Shown piece by piece: positions 12,508 through 25,042 of a DNA stretch of 64,000 nucleotides (positions are counted from its first letter, which is position 1; each line of letters opens with the position of its first letter). The notes beneath the pieces are model-generated. The model was not told where the DNA came from, did not search any database, and worked only from the letters and a program-made list of their open reading frames with translations. The stretch is from Chara braunii (lineage: Eukaryota; Streptophyta; Charophyceae; Charales; Characeae). The stretch is from positions 29,349 through 93,348 of the forward strand of contig BFEA01000283.1 of the NCBI GenBank assembly GCA_003427395.1. The letters are read 5' to 3'. Position numbers and translations under genes: made by a program.

Positions 12508-12866
12508 GAAAACCACCTGTTTAGGCAGGCTGCATCCTGGAATAGTGAAGGGTGTCCTGAAGTGGTCAAGTGAGAGTTTTCGGCAGTCTGAAAATTCTAA
12601 ATGGTCTTGAAGTGGTGAAATTTCCGAAGACCATGAAAACCACCCTTCACCACTTGAGGATGCAGTCTCCCTAAACAAGTGGTTTTCAGGGTCTTCGGAG
12701 CTTTCACCACTTCAGGACCGTTCAGGATTTTCAGACCTGAATAGTCCTGAAGTGGTGAAAGGAACGAAGACCATGAAAACCACCTGTTTAGGCAGGCTGC
12801 ATCCTAAATTGGTGAAGGGTATCCTGAAGTGGTGATGAAAAATACGACTGTTGTTAACCTTCTCTC
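12508..12866 (-). mobile_element. foldback element fragment (second copy at 57.2 kb)
   Basis: This 359-bp segment is unrelated to the satellite. Reversed, it aligns colinearly with 57,229 to about 57,620, starting from the shared GAGAGAAGGTTAAC and GTATTTTTCATCACC. Two arms of about 75 bp are reverse complements: GGATGCAG...AACAAGTGG...CACCACTTCAGGACC at about 12,655-12,730 and GGTCCTGAAGTGGTG-type sequence with CCACCTGTTTAGGCAGGC at about 12,742-12,811. The left flank is a B-orientation unit and the right flank an A-orientation unit, so it sits on an inversion junction. No target-site duplication is visible. No coding capacity is convincing. Confidence 0.7.
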
Positions 12867-15800
12867 AACCTCTGCCGTTGGGCACGGTTTTTTAGCTACT
12901 GAGTGCGTGGCGGTTTCTTTGATTGTGATAGCTAATATGTTGTACCAGAGCCTCCATATGCTCAGAGTTAGTCTAAGGTCAAAGAACTCCCTGGTACAAC
13001 AGATCAGCTAGCACAATCAAAGAAACCGCCACGCACTCAATAGTCTTTGGTGGTTTCTTTGATTGTGCTAGCTGAGCCAATGTTTTTTTGGCTAGCGAGT
13101 GCCCCCCCCTACCCAAAGGCAGAACCTACCGAAAGGCAAAGGTTTCTCTATATGCTCTGAGTTTGTCTAAGGTCAAAGCACTCCCTAGCACAGGAGATCA
13201 GCTAGCACAATCAAAGAAACCGCCACACACCCACTAGTTTTTCGTGGTTTCATTGATTGTGCTAGTTGAGCCAATGATTTTTTGATTACCTAAACCGCCA
13301 CACACTCACTAATCTGAAAACCCTACCCACAGGTAGAGGTGTCTTTGGGTAGGGTCTACCTTTGGGAAAGGGGGGGGGCAAAAAAACATTAACTCAACTT
13401 GTACAATCAAAGAAACCACCAAAGACTAGTGGGTGCGTGGCGGTTTCTTTGATTGTGCTAGCTGATCTGCTGTGCTCGGGAGTGCTTTGACCTTAGACAA
13501 ACTCTGAGCATATGGAGGAACCTTTGCCTGTGGGTAGGGGGGGCACTTTATAACTTCAGGCTTGTGAGTGCCCTCCCCTACCCACATGCAGAGGTTCCTC
13601 CATATGCTCAGAGTCAGTCTAAGGTCAAAGCACTCCCCCCCTACCCAAAGGCAGACCCTACCTAAAGGCAGACCCTACCCAAAGCCAAAGGTTCCTCCAT
13701 ATGCTCAGAGTTTGTTTAAGGTCAAAACACTCTCTAGCACAACAGATCATCTAGCACAATCAAAGAAACCGCCACACACTCACTAATCTTTGGTGTTTTC
13801 TTTGATTGTGCTGGTTGAGCCAATGGTTTTTTGGCTAGTGAGCGTCCCCCCCTACCCAAAGGCAGACCCTACTCAAAGGCAGAGGTTCCTCCGTATGCTC
13901 AAAGTTTGTCTAAGGTCAAAGCACTCCCTAGCACAACAGATCATCTAGTAGAATCAAAGAAACCGTCACGCACTCACTAGTCTTCGGTGGTTTCTTTGAT
14001 TGTGGTAGCTGAGCCAATGATTTTTTGGCTAGTGAGTGTCCTCCCGTACCCAAAGGCAGACCTTACCCAAAGGCAGAGGTTCCTCCATATGCTCAGAGTT
14101 CTCTAAGGTCAAAGCACTCCCTAGCACAGCAGATCAATTAGCACAATCAACGAGATCGCCACACACTCATTAGTCTTTCGTGGTTTCTTTGATTGTGCTA
14201 GCTGAGCCAATGTTTTTTTGGCTAGTGAGTTCCCTCCCTACCCACAGGCAGAGGTTCCTCCATATTCTCATCAAGAGCCATAAAACCCTACCCACAGGCA
14301 GAGGTTCCTCCAATTCTTATCACTAGCTAAAAAAACATTGGCCCAACTAGCACAATCAAAGAAACCACCGAAGACTGGTGAGTGTGTGGCGGTTCCTTTG
14401 ATTGTGCTATATGATCTACTGTGCTTGGAAATGCTTTGACCTAAGGGTAAGGGGGGGCACTCACTAGCCAAAAAAACATTGGCTCAGCTAGCACAATCAA
14501 AGAAACCAGCAAAGACAAAAAAAACTACGCCCCCCCTTACCCACAGGCAACGGTTTCTTTGATTGTGCTAGTTGAGCCAATGTTTTTTTGGCTAGTCAGT
14601 GCCCCACCCTACCTACATGCAGTGGTTCCTCAATATGCTCAGAGTTTGTCTAAGGTCAAAGCTGTCCCAGAACAGAAATCAGCTAGCACAATCAAAGAAA
14701 CCGCCACGCACCCACTAGTCTTTGGTGGTTTCTTTGATTGTACTAGCTGAGCCAATGTTTTTTTGGCTAGTAAGTGCCCCCCCCTCCCCAAAGGCAGAGG
14801 TTCTTCCATATGCTTAGAGTTTGTCTAAGGTCAAAGCACTCCCTAGCACAGCAGATCAGCTAGCACAATCAAAGAAACCGCCACGCATTCACTAGTCTTT
14901 GGTGGTTTCTTTGATTGTGTTAGCTGAGCAAATATTTTTTTGGCTAGTGAGTGTCCCCCCCTACCCAAAGGCAGACCCTACCCACAAGCAGAGGTTCCTC
15001 CATATGCTCAGAGTTTGTCTAAGATAGGCTAGTGATGAGCATATGGAGGAACCTCTGTCAGTGGGTAGGGTGTTTTGGGTAGTGAGTGCCCCCCCTTACC
15101 GAAAGGCAGACCCTACCCACAGACAAAGGTTCCTCCATATGCTAAGAGTTTGTCTAGGGTTGGCTAGTGATGAGCATATGGGGGAATCTCTGCCTTTGGG
15201 TAGGGGGGTGCACTCACTAGCCCAAAAAACATTAGCTCAGCTAGCACAATCAAAGAAACCACCAAAGAGTAGTGAATGCGTGGCGGTTTCTTTGATTGTG
15301 CCAGCAGATCTGTTGTGCTACGGAGTGCTCTGACCTTAGACAAACTTTAAACATATGGAGGAACCTCTACCTTTGGGTAGGGGGGGGCACTCACTAGCCA
15401 AAAAAACATTGGCTCAGCTAGCACAATCAAAGAAACATCCAAAGACTAGTGAGCGTGTGGCGGTTTCTTTGATTGTGTTAGATGATCTGCTGTCCTAGGG
15501 AGTGCTTTGACGTTAGACAAACTCTGAGCATATGGAGGAACCTCTACCTGTGGGTAGGGGGGGCACTCACTAGCCAAAAAACATCGACGCAGCTAGCACA
15601 ATCAAAGAAACCACAAAAAATTAGTGACTGCGTGGAGGTTTCTTTGATTGTGCTAGCTAATCTGTGAGTGCGTGGCGGTTTCTTTGATTGTGCTAGACAA
15701 ACTCTGAGTATATGAAGGAATATTTGCCTTTGGGTAGGGTCTGCCTTTGGGTGAGGGGGGCACTCATTAGCCAAAAAAACATTGGTTCAGTTAGGACAAT

Positions 15801-16440
15801 CAAAGAAATAACCAAAGACCAGTCCGTGCGTGGCTTTCTTTGATTGTGCTAGTAATCAGATGCGCTTGGGACTGCTTTGACCTTAGACAAACTCTGCCCT
15901 TGGGTGGGTGGGGGCACTCACTAACAAAGAAAACATCGGCTCAACTACCACAATCAAAGAAACCGCCACGCACTCACTAGTCTTTGGTGGTTTCTTTGAT
16001 TGTGCTAGCTGCCAAACTCTGAGCGTATGGAGGAACCTCTGCCTTTGGGTAGGGTCTGCCTTTGGGTAGGAAGGGGCACTCACTAGCGAAAAAAACATTG
16101 GCTTAGCTAGCACAATTAAGAAAACCACCAAAGACTGGTGAGTGCGTGACGGTTTCTTTGATTGTGCTAGGTGATCTGCTGTGCTAAGGAGTGCTTTTAC
16201 CTTAGACAATTTCTAAGTATATGGAGAAACCTCTGCCTTTGAGTAGGGGGGGGCACTCACTAGCAAAGAAAACATTGGCTCAACTAGCACAATCAAAGAA
16301 ACCACCAAAGACTAGTGAGTTTGTGGCGTTTTCTTTGATTGTGCTAGCTGATCTGCTGTGCTAGGGAGTGTTTTTACCTTAGACAAACTATGAGCATATA
16401 GTGGAACCTCTGCCTGTGGGTAGGGGGGGACACTCACTAG

Positions 16441-16560
16441 CCTGAAACCAATAGCTGAAGTCAAGAAGATGGATGAAGTTATCGAGGTGGTCGATGACAT
16501 CGATGAAGTAGGAGTCGAGTCGATGTCGAAGCAGAGCCGCAAAACGCTGACATCCTGAAG
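16441..16560 (-). repeat. module C, outer copy of an inverted double-C composite
   Basis: Truncated at the CCTGAAG fusion to the neighbouring core fragment, the mirror of the arrangement at 2,415. Confidence 0.8.
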
Positions 16561-16599
16561 CGAAACCTCTGCTTGTAGGTAGGGGGGGGCACTCTATAG

Positions 16600-16751
16600 C
16601 CTGAAGCCAAAAGCTGAAGTTAAGAAGATGGATGAAGTCGTCCAGGTGGTTGATAACGTCGGTGAAGTAGGAGTCGAGTCGATGTTGAGGCAGAGCCGCA
16701 AAACGCTGATATTCTGACGAAGAGTTGATGGAGTACCTGATGGTGTGAGCA
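16600..16751 (-). repeat. module C, full length, minus strand
   Basis: Ends at GGTGTGAGCA before GAGTGC. With the next 220 bp it forms a composite repeated at about 55,680-56,050. Confidence 0.85.
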
Positions 16752-17307
16752 GAGTGCTTTGACCTTAGAGAAACTCCGAGCATATGGAGTAACCTCTGCC
16801 TTTGGGTAGGGAGGAGCACTCACTAGCCAAAAAAACATTGGCTCAGCTAGCACAATCTAAGAAACCACCCAAGACTATTGAGTCCCCCCCCCCACCAAGA
16901 GGCAGAGGTTCCTCCATATGCTCAGATAGTTGAGCCAATGTTTTTTTCGGCTAGTGAGTGCCCCGTCCTACCCAAAGTCAGTGGTTCCTCCAAATGCTCA
17001 GAGTTTGTCTAAGGTCAAAGCACTCCCTAGCCCAACAGATCAGCTAGCACAATCAAAGAAACTGCCATGCACTCCTTAGTCTGAAAACCCTACCCACAGG
17101 CAGAGGTTCGTCCATATGGTCGTCACTAGCCAAAAAACCATTTGCTCAAGTAGCACGACCAAAGAAACCACCAAAGACTAGTGAGTGCATGGCAGTTTCT
17201 TTGGTTGTGCTAGCTGATCTGCTGTGCTAGGGAGTGCTTTGCCCTTAGACAAACTCTGAGCATATGAAAGAACCTCTGCCTGTGGGTAGGGGGGGGGCAC
17301 TCACTAG

Positions 17308-17410
17308 CCTGAAGCCAATAGTTAAAGTCAAGACGATGGATGAAGTCGTCGAGGTGGTTTATGGCGTCGATGAAGTAGGAGTCGAGTCGATGTCGAAGCA
17401 TAGCCGCAAA
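17308..17410 (-). repeat. module C, truncated, fused to module D
   Basis: The cassette stops at GCCGCAAAGGGCGTGGG, the reverse of the fusions at 1,653 and 49,872. Confidence 0.8.
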
Positions 17411-17490
17411 GGGCGTGGGTTTCTAGTGGGTTTGTAATTGGCATTGCTTTCTAGTGCGTGTTGCATTCTAGTGCATATTCTAATGGGTGG
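17411..17490 (-). repeat. module D, extended copy
   Basis: TTTCTAGTGGGTTTG, GGCATTGCTTTCTAGTGCG and two further CTAGTGC/ATTCTA steps are seen, so this copy has one more internal iteration than the copy at 1,597. Confidence 0.7.
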
Positions 17491-19036
17491 ACCGTGGGGG
17501 CACTCACTAGCCAAAAAAACATTGGCGCAGCAAGCAGAATTAAAGAAACCATAACGCACCCACCTGTCTTTGGTGGTTTCCTTGATTGTGCTGGCTTCGC
17601 CAATGTTTTTTTGGGGAGTGAGTGCGTGGCGGTTTCTTTGATTGTGCTAGCTGAAAGAGGGGCGTAGGTCTTTTGGTCTTTGGTGGTTTCTTTGGTTGTG
17701 CTAGTTGAGCCAATGTTTTTTTGGTTAACACCCCTGCCTTTGGGTAGGGGGGGGCACTCACTAGCCAAAAAAACATTGGCTTTGCTAGCACAATCAGAGA
17801 AACCACAAAAGACTAGTGAATGCGTGACGGTTTTTTTGATTGTGCTAGCTGATCTGCTGTGCTAGGGAGTGCTTTGACTAAACTCTGAGCATATGGAGGA
17901 ACCTTTGCCTTTGGGTAGGGGGGGACACTCACTACCCAAAAAAACATTGGCTCAGCTAGCAAAATCAAAGAAACCACCAAAGACAAAAAAAACTACGCCC
18001 CCCTTTTTGATAGCACAATCAAAGAAACCGCCACAGACTCACTAACCAAAAAAACATTGGCTCAACTAGCACAATCAAAGTAACAACCAAAGACTAGTGA
18101 ATGCGTGTTCTTTTCTTTGATTGTGCTAGCTAATCTGCTCTGCTAGGGAGTGCTTTCACCTTAGACAAACTCTAAGCATAAGGAGAACCTCTGCCTGTGG
18201 GTAGGGTCTACCTCTGGAAACAGGAGTGTCCCCCGCTACCCAAAGGTAGAGGTTCCTCCATATGCTCATCACTGGCAGAACAGATCAGCTAGCAAAATCA
18301 AAGAAACCGCCACTCACTCACTAGCAATAAAACCCTACCCACAGGCAGAGGTTCCTTTGATTGTGCTCGCTGATATATTGTACAAGGGAGTGCTTTGACC
18401 TTACACAAACTCTGACCATATGGAGGAACCTCTGCCTATAGGTAGGGTCTACCTTCAGGTAGGGAAGTGTCCCCCCCTACCCAAAGGCATAGTTCTTTCA
18501 TATGCTCATCACTAGGCAAAACAACATTGGCTCAGCAAGTGCTTTGACCTTAGACAAACTCTGAGCATATGGAGGAACCTCTGCCTTTGGGTACGGTGGG
18601 CACTCACTAACCAAACAACCATTGGCTGAACTACCACAATCAAAGAAACCAGCAAAGTACGTGGGTGCGTGGCGGTGTCTTTGATTGTTCTAGCTGGAGG
18701 AACCCCTGCCTGTGGGTAGGGTTTTTAGACTAGTGAGTACCATATGCTCAGAGTTTGTATAAGGTCAAAGCACACCCTAGCACAGCAGATCAACTACCAT
18801 AATCAAAGAAACCGCCACGCACCCACTAGTCTTTGGTGGTTTCTTTGATTGTGCTAGTTGAGCCAATGGTTTTTTGGCTAGTGAGTGCCCCCCCCTACCC
18901 AAAGGCAGAGGTTCCTCCATATACGTATAGTTTGTCTAAGGTAAATGCACTCCCTAGCACAGCAGATCACCTTGCACAATCAAAGAAACCGCCACGCACT
19001 CACTAGTCTTTCGTGGTTTCTTTGATTGTGCTAGTT

Positions 19037-19071
19037 CATACATCTTCTTGACTTCAGCTATTGGCTTCAGG
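19037..19071 (+). repeat. module C 3' remnant
   Basis: CATCTTCTTGACTTCAGC...GGCTTCAGG only, joined to an interrupted GGTTTCTTTGATTGTGCTAG arm. Confidence 0.65.
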
Positions 19072-19427
19072 GTAGTGAGTGCACCCCCCTACCCAAACGC
19101 AGACGTTCCTCCGTATGCTCAGAGTTTGTCTAAGGTCAAAACACTCCCTCTTAGAACAGATCAACTAGCACAATCAAAGAAACCGCCACGCACTCACTAG
19201 CCAAAAAACCCTACCCACAGGCAGAGGTTCCTCCATATGCTCATCGCTAGCCAAAAAAACAGTGGTCCAACTAGCACAATCAAAGAAACCACAAAAAACT
19301 AGTGAGTGCGTGGCAGTTTTTTTGATTGTGCTAGTTGATCTTCTGTGCTAGGGAGTCCTTTGACCTTAGACAACCTATAAGCATATGGAGGAACCTCTGC
19401 CTGTGGGTAGGGGGGGGCACTCACTAG

Positions 19428-19582
19428 CCTGAAACCCATAGCTGAAGTCAAGAAGATGCATGAAGTCGTCGAGGTGGTCGATGACGTCGATGAAATAGGA
19501 GTCAAGTCGATGTCGAAGCAGAGCCGCAAAACACTGACATCCTGAGGAAGAACTGATGATGGAGTACTTGATGGTGTGAGCA
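19428..19582 (-). repeat. module C, full length, minus strand
   Basis: An intact 155-bp cassette between the CTAG at 19,424 and the GAGTGC at 19,583. Confidence 0.85.
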
Positions 19583-21287
19583 GAGTGCATTAACCTTAGA
19601 CATACTCTGAGCAGATGGAGGAACCTCTGCCTTTGGGTAGGGGGGGGCACTCACTAGCCAAAAAAACATTGGCTAAGCTAGCACAATCAAAGAAACCACC
19701 AAAGACCCTTTCAGCTAAGATAGTTGAGCCAATGTTTTTTTCGGCTAGTGAGTGCACCCCCCTACCCAAACACAGAGGTTCCTCCATATGCTCAGAGTTT
19801 GTCTAAGGTCAAAGCACTCCCTAGTACAACAGATCAGCTACCACAGTCAAAGAAACCGTCACACACTCACTAGCCAAAAAAACCTACCCAAAGGCAGAGG
19901 TTTCTCCTTATGCTCATCACTAGCCAAAGAAACATTGGCTCAACTAGCATAATCAAAGAAACCACCAAAGACTAGTGAGTGGCCCCCACCACCCAATGGC
20001 AGAGGTTCCTCTATATGCTCAGATAGTTGAGCCAATGTTTTTTTCGGCTAGTGAGTGCCCCCCATTACCCAAAGGCAGTGACCCCTCCATATACTCTTGG
20101 TTTGTTTAAGGTCAAAGCATTCCCTAGTACAGCAGATCAGCTAGCACAATCAAAGAAATCGCCACGCACTAACTAGCCAAAAAACCCTACTCACAGGCAG
20201 AGGTTCCTCCATATGCTCGTCACTAGCCAAAAAAACATTGACTCAACTAGCACAATCAAAGAAACCACCAAGGACCTTAGACAAACTTTGAGCATATGGA
20301 GGAAGCTCTGCCTTTGGGTAGGGGGGACACTCATTAGCCAAAAAAACATTGGCTCAACTAGCACAATCAAAGAAACCACCAAAGACCAGTGAATGCGTGG
20401 TGGTTTCTTTGATTGTGCTAGTTGATCTCCTCTGCTAGGGAGTGCTTTGACATTAGACAAACTATGAGCATATGGAGGAACCTCTGCCTTTGGGAAGCGG
20501 GTGGCACTGACTAGCCAAAAAAACAGTGGCTCAGTTACGACAATCAAAGAAACCACCAAAAACTAGTGAGTGCGTGACGGTTTCTTTGATTGTGCTAGAT
20601 GAGCCAATGTTTTTTTGACTACTGAGTGCCCCCCCCCCCACCTAAAGGCAGAGGTTCCTCCATATGCTCAGATAGCCGAGCTTATGTTTTTTTGGCTAAT
20701 GAGTGCCCCCCCCTACCCAAAGGCAGAGGTTCCTCCATATGCTTTGGTGGTTTCTGTTATTGTGCTAGCTGAGCCAATGATTTTTTGGCTAGTGAGTGCT
20801 CCCCCCTACCCAAAGGCAGAGGTCCCTCCATATGCTCAGAGTTTGTCTAAGGTCAAAGCACTCCTTAACACAGCAGATCAGATAGCACAATCAAATAAAC
20901 CGCCACGCACCTAGGTATTTTTGTCTTTGGTGGTTTCTTTGATTTTGCTAGTTGAGCCAATGTTTTTGTGGCTAGTGAGTGCCCCCCCCCCAAAGGGAGA
21001 GGTTCCTCCATATGCTCAGAGTTTGTCTAAGGTCAAAGTTTTTGGATAGTGAGTGCCCCCCCCCCCCCAAAGGCAGAGGTTCCTCCATATGGTTAGATAG
21101 CGGAGCCAATATTTTTTTGGCTAGTGAGCCCCCCCCCTACCCAAAGGCAGAGGTTCCTCCATATGCTTTGAGTTTGTCTAGGGTCAAAGCACTCCCTAGC
21201 ACAGCAGATCAGCTAGCACAGTCAAAGAAACCACCACACACTCACTAGTCTGAAAACCCTACCCAAAGGTAGAGGTTCCTCCATATA

Positions 21288-21530
21288 CACCATAACCGAG
21301 TACCTCATACCTCCTTCATCCTCCATCTCCCACATCCGTCCACCATAGCCAAGCGCCTCTGACCTCCTTTCTCCTCCATGTCCCACATCCGTCCACCGTA
21401 GCCAAGCACCTTCTACCTCCTCCCTCCTCCATCTCCCACACCCATGCACCATAGTCAAGCACCTCCCACACCCTTCCTCTGCCATCGCCCACGCCCATCC
21501 ACCATAGCCAAGCACCATGCACCTTTAAGG
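21288..21530. repeat. 53-bp minisatellite (about 4.5 copies)
   Basis: The motif CACCATAGCCAAGC starts at 21,288 (as CACCATAACCGAG), 21,341, 21,394 (CACCGTAGCC), 21,447 and 21,500: an exact 53-bp period. Between these, CTCCTCCATCTCCCACA-type sequence recurs. It is pyrimidine-rich on the + strand and unlike the surrounding satellite, which resumes beyond a short unique stretch. Confidence 0.9.
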
Positions 21531-21880
21531 TTTTACCCTCTTCCATCCCCTTCGACACTCATCCCAGAAGGTGTCTAATAGGGGGATGGGGCGTCTTCGG
21601 TAGAATAAGCTGGCAATTCACAGAAACCGCCAAAGGCTCAGCTAGCACACGAACAAAGGTCAAAGCACTAAGGAGATTAGAGAAGAAGGGTGGCGAAGAG
21701 ACACCCTGGGTCAAAGGAGTGCAAGGAGTGCTTTGACCTTAAACAAACTCTGAGCCAATTGGGTAAGGGGGGCACTCCACTATAGCCATATGGAGAAACC
21801 TCTGCCAAGAAGATGGATAAAGACGTCGAGGTGGTTTTTTTTATTGCGCTAGTTGAGTGAATGTTTTTTTGGCTAGTGCT
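21531..21880. repeat. scrambled, low-similarity satellite remnant
   Basis: It follows the minisatellite. Fragments of the core unit (AGCTAGCACA, GGTCAAAGCACT, GGAGTGCTTTGACC) are separated by unfamiliar sequence such as GGGGGATGGGGCGTCTTCGG. A short module C remnant (GAAGATGGATAAAG...GTCGAGGTGG) lies near 21,810-21,835. I see no gene. Confidence 0.6.
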
Positions 21881-22500
21881 GAGCATATGGAGGAACCTCT
21901 GCCTATGGGTAGGGTTTTTTGGCTAGTGAGTGCGTGGCGGTTTCTTTGATTGTGCTAGCCGATATGATGTACTAGGGAGTGCTTTGACCTTAGACAAACT
22001 CTAAGCATATGGAGGAACCTCTGCTTTTGGGTAGAGGGGGCACTCACTTGCCAAAAAAAACTTGGCTCAGCTAGCACAATAAAAGAAACCACTAAAAACT
22101 AGTGAGTGTCCGCCCCCACCCAGAGGCACAGGTTCCTCCATATGCTCAGATAGTTAAGCCAATGTTTTTTTCGGCTAGTGAGTGTCCCCCCCTACCCGAA
22201 GGGAGAGGTCAAAGCAGTCCCTGGTACAGCAGATCAGCTACCACAATCAAAGAAGCCGCCATGCACTCAGTAACCAAAAAACCCTACCCATAGGAAGAGG
22301 TTCCTCCATAAGCTCATCACTAGCCAAAAAAACATTGGCTCAACTAGCACAGTCAAAGAAACCACCAAAGACTAGTGAGTGCGTGGCTGTTTCTTTGATT
22401 GTGCTAGCTGATCTGCTGTGCTAGGGAGTGCTTTGACCTTAGACAAACTCTGAGCATATGGAGGAACCTCTTCCTGTGGGTAGAGAGGGTCACTCACTAG

Positions 22501-22620
22501 CCTGAAGCCAATAGCTGAAGTCAAGAAGATGGATGAAGTCGTCATGGTGGTCAATGACGTCGATGAAATAGAAGTCGAGTCGATGTCGAAGCAGAGCCGC
22601 AAAACGCTGACAACCTGAAG
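22501..22620 (-). repeat. module C, outer copy of an inverted double-C composite
   Basis: Same CCTGAAG/AGGAACC fusion as at 16,560 and 55,641. Confidence 0.8.
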
Positions 22621-22660
22621 AGGAACCTCTGCCTGTGGGTAGGGGGGGGGCAGTCACTAA

Positions 22661-22721
22661 CCTGAAGCTAATAGCTGAAGTCAAGACGACAAATGAAGTC
22701 GTCGAGGTGGTCGATGACGTC
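22661..22721 (-). repeat. module C, truncated inner copy
   Basis: It stops at GTCGATGACGTC and is joined to CTGTTGTGCTAG of a core unit. It carries a CAAGACGACAAATGAAG variant. Confidence 0.75.
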
Positions 22722-24948
22722 TGTTGTGCTAGTGAGCGCCCCCCCCTACCAAAAGGCAGAGGTTCCTCCATATAATCGCAGTTTGTCTAAGGTAAAAACA
22801 CTCCCTAGGACAGCAGATCAACTAGCACAATCAAAGAAACTGCCACACACTTACTAGTCCTTAGTGGTTTCTTTGATTGTGCTAGTTGAGCCAATGTTTT
22901 TTTGGCTAGTGATGAGCATATGGAGAAACCGTTGCCTGTGGGTAGGGTTTTTTGGCTTGTGAGTGTGTGGCGGTTTCTTTGATTGTGCTAGCTGATCTGC
23001 TGTATTAGGGAGTGCATAGACCTTAGACCAACTCTGAGTATATGGAGGAACCTCTGCCTGTGGGTAGGGGGGGCACTTATTGGCTTCGGGTTAGTGAGTG
23101 CCCCCCTACCCACAGGCAGAGGTTCCTCCATATGCTCAGAGTTTGTCTAAGGTCAAAGCACTCCCCCCCTACCCAAAGCCAAACCCTACCCAAAGGCAGA
23201 GGTTCCTCCATATGCTCAGAGTTAGTCTTAGGTCAAAGCACTCCCTAGCACGACAGATCATCTACCACAATCAAAGAAACCGCCCCGCACTCACTAGCAT
23301 TTGGTGTTTTCTTTCATTGTGCTAGCTGAGCCAATGTTTTTTTGGCTAGCTGAGCCAATGTGTTTTTGGCAAGTGATGAACATATGGAGGAACCTCTTCC
23401 TGTGGGTAGGTTTTTTTGGCTGGTGAGTGCGTGGCGGTTTCTTTGATTGTGCTAGCTCATCTGCTGTACTAGGGAGTGCTTTGACCTTCGACAAACTCTG
23501 AGCATGTGGAGGAACCACTGCCTTTGGGTAGGGGGGGACACTCACTAGCCGAAAAAAACATTGGCTCAACTATCCGAGCATATGGAGGAACTTCTGCCTT
23601 TGGGTGACGCAGATCAGCTAGCACAATCAAAGAAACCGCCACGCACTCACTAGTCTTTGGCGGTTTCTTTCATTGTGCTAGCTGAAAGGGGGGCGTAGGG
23701 TTTTTGGTATTTGGTGGTTTCTTTCATTGTGCTAGCTGACCAATGTTTTTTTGGCTTGTGAGAGCCCCCTCTTACCCAAAGGCAAAGGTTCCTCCATATG
23801 CTCAGAGTTTGTCTAAGGTCAAAGCACTCCCTAGCACAGCAGATCAACTAGCACAATCAAAGAAACCGCCACGCACTCACTAGTCTTTAATGGTTTCTTT
23901 GATTGTGCTAGTTGAGGCAATTTTTTTTTGGCTAATGATGAGCATATAGAGGAATCTCTGCCTGTGGGTAGGGGGGTGCACTTATTGGCTTCAGGCTAGC
24001 GAGTGCCCCTCCCTACCCACAAGCAGTGGTTCCTTCATATGCTCCGAGTTTGTCCAACGTCAAAGCACTCACTAGCACAACAGATCAACTAGCACAATCA
24101 AAGAAACCGCCTTACACTCACTAGTCTTTGGTGGTTTCTTATATTGTGTTATCTGAGCCAATGTTTTTTTGCCTAGTGAGTGCCCCCCTACCCACAAGCA
24201 GAGGTTCCTCCATATGATCAGAGTTTGTCGAAGGTCAAAGCACTCCCTAGCACAACAGATCATCTAGCACAATGTAAGAAACCGCCACGCATTCACTAGT
24301 ATTTGGTGGTTTCTTTGATTGTGCTAGTTGAACCAATGTTTTTTTGGCAAGTGATTTGCATATGGAGGAACCTCTGTCTGTGTGTAGGGTTTTTTAGTTA
24401 GTGAGTGTTTGGCGGTTTCTTTGATTGTGATAGCTGATCTGTTGTGCTAGGGAGTGCTTTGGCCTTAGACAAACTCTAAGCAGATGGAGGAACCTCTGCT
24501 TGTGGGTAGGGGGGGCAGTCACTAGCCATAAAACCATTGGCTCAACTAGCACAATCAAAGAAACCACCAAATACTAGTGGGTGCACAATGAAAGAAACCA
24601 CCAAAGACTAGTGAGTGCTCTTCTTCCACCCAAAGGCAGAGGTTCCTCCATATGCTCAGATAGTTGAGCCAATGTTTTTTCGGCTAGTGAGTGCCCCCCC
24701 CGCCCAAGGGCAGATGTTCCTCCATATGATCAGAGTTTGTCTAAGGTCAAAGCACTCCTTGGTACAACAGATCAGCTAGCACAATGAAAGAAACCGGTCA
24801 AAGCACTCCCTAGCGCAGCAGATCAGCTAGTTCAATCAAAGAAACCGCAACGCACTCACTAGTCTTTGGTGGTTTCTTTGATTGTGCTAGTTGAGCCAAT
24901 GTTTTTTGGGCTAGTGATGAGCATATGGAGGAACCACTTTCTGTGGGT

Positions 24949-25042
24949 AAGGTTTTTTAGCTAGTGAGTGCGTGGCGGTTTCTTTAATTGTGCTCAAGGT
25001 TTTTTAGCTAGTGAGTGCGTGGCGGTTTCTTTAATTGTGCTC
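24949..25042 (+). repeat. perfect 47-bp tandem duplication
   Basis: AAGGTTTTTTAGCTAGTGAG...TTTAATTGTGCTC is present twice with no mismatch (24,949 and 24,996). Neighbouring satellite copies are much more diverged, so this is a recent event or an assembly overlap. Confidence 0.85.

Larger units (their letters stand above)
12867..21287. repeat. 177-bp CTAG satellite array, alternating orientation
   Basis: Mostly B units at 12.9-14.3 and 14.5-15.1 kb, mostly A at 15.3-16.8 kb, then frequent switches to 21.3 kb. Module F junctions lie near 14,515, 17,650 (minus) and 17,980. GATAGTT junctions lie at about 16,925, 20,022 and 20,677. I see no gene. Confidence 0.88.
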
